DNA of 64,000 nt, taken from the NCBI RefSeq assembly GCF_016634425.1, contig NZ_JAEPES010000001.1, forward strand, positions 1,122,782 to 1,186,781, given 5' to 3'. The notes below the pieces were generated by a model, which was not told where the DNA came from, made no database searches, and saw nothing but the letters and a program-made list of their open reading frames with translations. This document shows, piece by piece, positions 63,261 to 64,000 of the stretch (position 1 is the stretch's first letter; each line of letters begins with the position of its first letter). This DNA is from Lacisediminihabitans changchengi (GTDB lineage: Bacteria > Actinomycetota > Actinomycetes > Actinomycetales > Microbacteriaceae). Position numbers and translations under genes: made by a program.

Positions 63261-63328
63261 AAACGTGAAACGCGACGTGCCTCAATCGTCACCGACAAGC
63301 AATCACATCTTTAGGAGACACGCCCTAG
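62597..63328 (-). mobile_element. remnant of an IS5-family (IS427-like) insertion sequence
   Basis: Outer end near 63328 reads, on the minus strand, AGGGCGTGTCTCCTAAAG, typical of the group. The transposase is broken: MDDQQWALLKPVIPSSDGRQGRPFRDDRKVIEGIIYRYRCG (63260 down) stops being in frame where about 33 codons are deleted, resumes as LATLLTIADKQGAVDW and LRVEPPDHAIGRSRGGLTTKIHALVDGQGRPLVLL in another frame, and ends abruptly at NVVERNFM with the C-terminal DDE part and the inner end missing. Confidence 0.82.
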
Positions 63329-63448
63329 GTGATCGGCCGGGATGGTGCTGCGGAGCTGCGCGATCGCCGCGGCACTGTCGCCGGCTTCGATGGTGGCCGT
63401 TGTGGCGTGATAGACGCCACGCGGGTGGTGCGCGAGCTCCCAAGTCAT
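63311..63448 (-). pseudogene. short gene 5' part fused to the IS5 remnant end
   Basis: From ATG 63448 the minus frame reads MTWELAHHPRGVYHATTATIEAGDSAAAIAQLRSTIPADH and then runs into the IS terminal repeat, which supplies the TAA stop at 63311. The end of the frame is therefore mobile DNA. The original gene is not recognised. Confidence 0.4.
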
Positions 63449-63472
63449 ACATCCATTATCGGGCAGAGAAAA

Positions 63473-63506
63473 CGCCCCCAGCCGGGAGAGAGGACGGCTA
63501 GGGGCG
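63473..63506. terminator. bidirectional hairpin terminator
   Basis: CGCCCC and AGCCG pair with CGGCT and GGGGCG around a GA-rich loop; T-runs lie on both strands (GCTTTT after it on plus, GTTTTC on minus). It separates the IS5-side fragment from the gene at 63537. Confidence 0.7.
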
Positions 63507-63536
63507 CTGCTTTTGGATGCGTCGGGCGCAAATTAT

Positions 63537-63809
63537 TTAAGGCCAGATGACCCCGTTTTTGCCGTTCTTCTTTAGCCCCCATGACTGGAACTGCTTAAGG
63601 TATTCGCTTTGTACTTTGCTGTTCGCAGCTTTTCCATAGAGAGAAACGTGTGCGGCTTGAGCGGCGTTCTTCAAGGGCACGCTCATCACGTTTCGGAGAG
63701 CGGCGCCTTGCTGCCGGCCAATGGTTTTGACCACGTGGTTTTTGAACTCCCACCGTTTTTCGAGTGGGCGGTCGATGAGGAGAATCGCGGCCGTTCGTGT
63801 TTGATTCAT
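63537..63809 (-). CDS. unrecognised protein, possibly 5'-truncated
   Basis: 90 residues beginning MNQTRTAAILLIDRPLEKRWEFKNHVVKTIGRQQGAALRNVM and ending LKKNGKNGVIWP; basic and helical, no signal peptide. GC is lower than in neighbours. The ATG lies only 11 bp from the start of the second IS21-type end, so the true N-terminus may have been removed by that event. No family assigned. Confidence 0.45.
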   Translation of the reverse strand: MNQTRTAAILLIDRPLEKRWEFKNHVVKTIGRQQGAALRNVMSVPLKNAAQAAHVSLYGKAANSKVQSEYLKQFQSWGLKKNGKNGVIWP

Positions 63810-63819
63810 ATAGACACGT

Positions 63820-64000
63820 CATCCAGAACAAAGTCCAATCGTCCGAGGAGTCAGCCCCACTCGACTCGGGCCTGATCGAAATCCGCGATCCACAACTCCA
63901 CATGATGAAAACCTGCCATCAAACAAGTCTGTCACCCAGCCTGCCCGCACTCGCCGACGCGACTAGCCGGTCACCACGTGGGGCCAGAGATCTCCGTCAC
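63820..64000. mobile_element. truncated second copy of the IS21-type element's right end
   Basis: Nearly identical to 59863-60043 (offset 3957), in the same orientation. It contains the first part of the VOC passenger gene on the minus strand (start at 63922) and the GGCCCCAC end repeats. One visible difference, C to T at 63851-63853, turns the VOC Trp codon after VEWG into a stop. DNA left of 63820 is unrelated, so istA, istB and most of the VOC gene are absent here. It should end about 23 bp beyond the window. Confidence 0.85.

Overview
The window is high-GC, gene-dense DNA from an actinobacterium, most likely a Microbacteriaceae-type organism. Pointers are the pafC-tatA-tatC-helY-lnt order, the RNA polymerase-binding protein RbpA, the ctaE-qcrC-qcrA-qcrB respiratory cluster beside trpD, frequent GTG starts, ATGA/GTGA gene overlaps and an actinobacterial-type proton-pumping rhodopsin. 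Placement is from gene content only; no rRNA or tRNA gene was seen.

Layout. 1-9.5 kb is core: the WYL regulator PafC (cut by the window edge), Tat secretion, the Ski2-like helicase HelY, apolipoprotein N-acyltransferase, RbpA, a glycerophosphodiesterase and an SPFH/NfeD membrane pair. 9.6-18.5 kb is metabolic: SDR, S9 peptidase, NUDIX, then tryptophan 2,3-dioxygenase / amidohydrolase / kynureninase, facing alanine dehydrogenase and its Lrp-type regulator. Kynureninase releases alanine, so the two units may be linked. 18.55-24.3 kb is a five-gene unit (ribbon-helix-helix regulator, DUF4097, DrrA-like ATPase, DrrB-like permease, UvrA-like DrrC protein) behind a strongly palindromic operator. 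24.4-27.1 kb is a MacB-type ABC exporter with a TetR regulator.

27.2-43.5 kb is an accessory zone: an RHH-VOC fusion, two oxidoreductases with a TetR regulator, a CmtR-like sensor plus cation transporter bracketed by similar repeats, secreted proteins of unknown function, a DUF305 protein with a damaged signal peptide, a decayed VOC gene, a diverged duplicated intergenic segment, a glycosyltransferase, a MarR regulator divergent from a rhodopsin gene, and the 3' part of a glycosyl hydrolase.

43.5-56.7 kb returns to ordinary genes: glycerate kinase with an abnormal start, a WYL regulator, a secreted GH27 enzyme, YchJ-like protein, lactate-monooxygenase-like flavoenzyme, DksA-like protein, trpD, and cytochrome oxidase subunit III with the cytochrome bcc complex. 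56.9-64 kb is mobile-element territory. An IS21-type element carrying a VOC passenger gene cuts a small membrane-protein gene. A near-identical, truncated copy of its right end reaches the window edge. Between them lie a secreted chymotrypsin-like protease, small membrane proteins and a wrecked IS5-family transposase.
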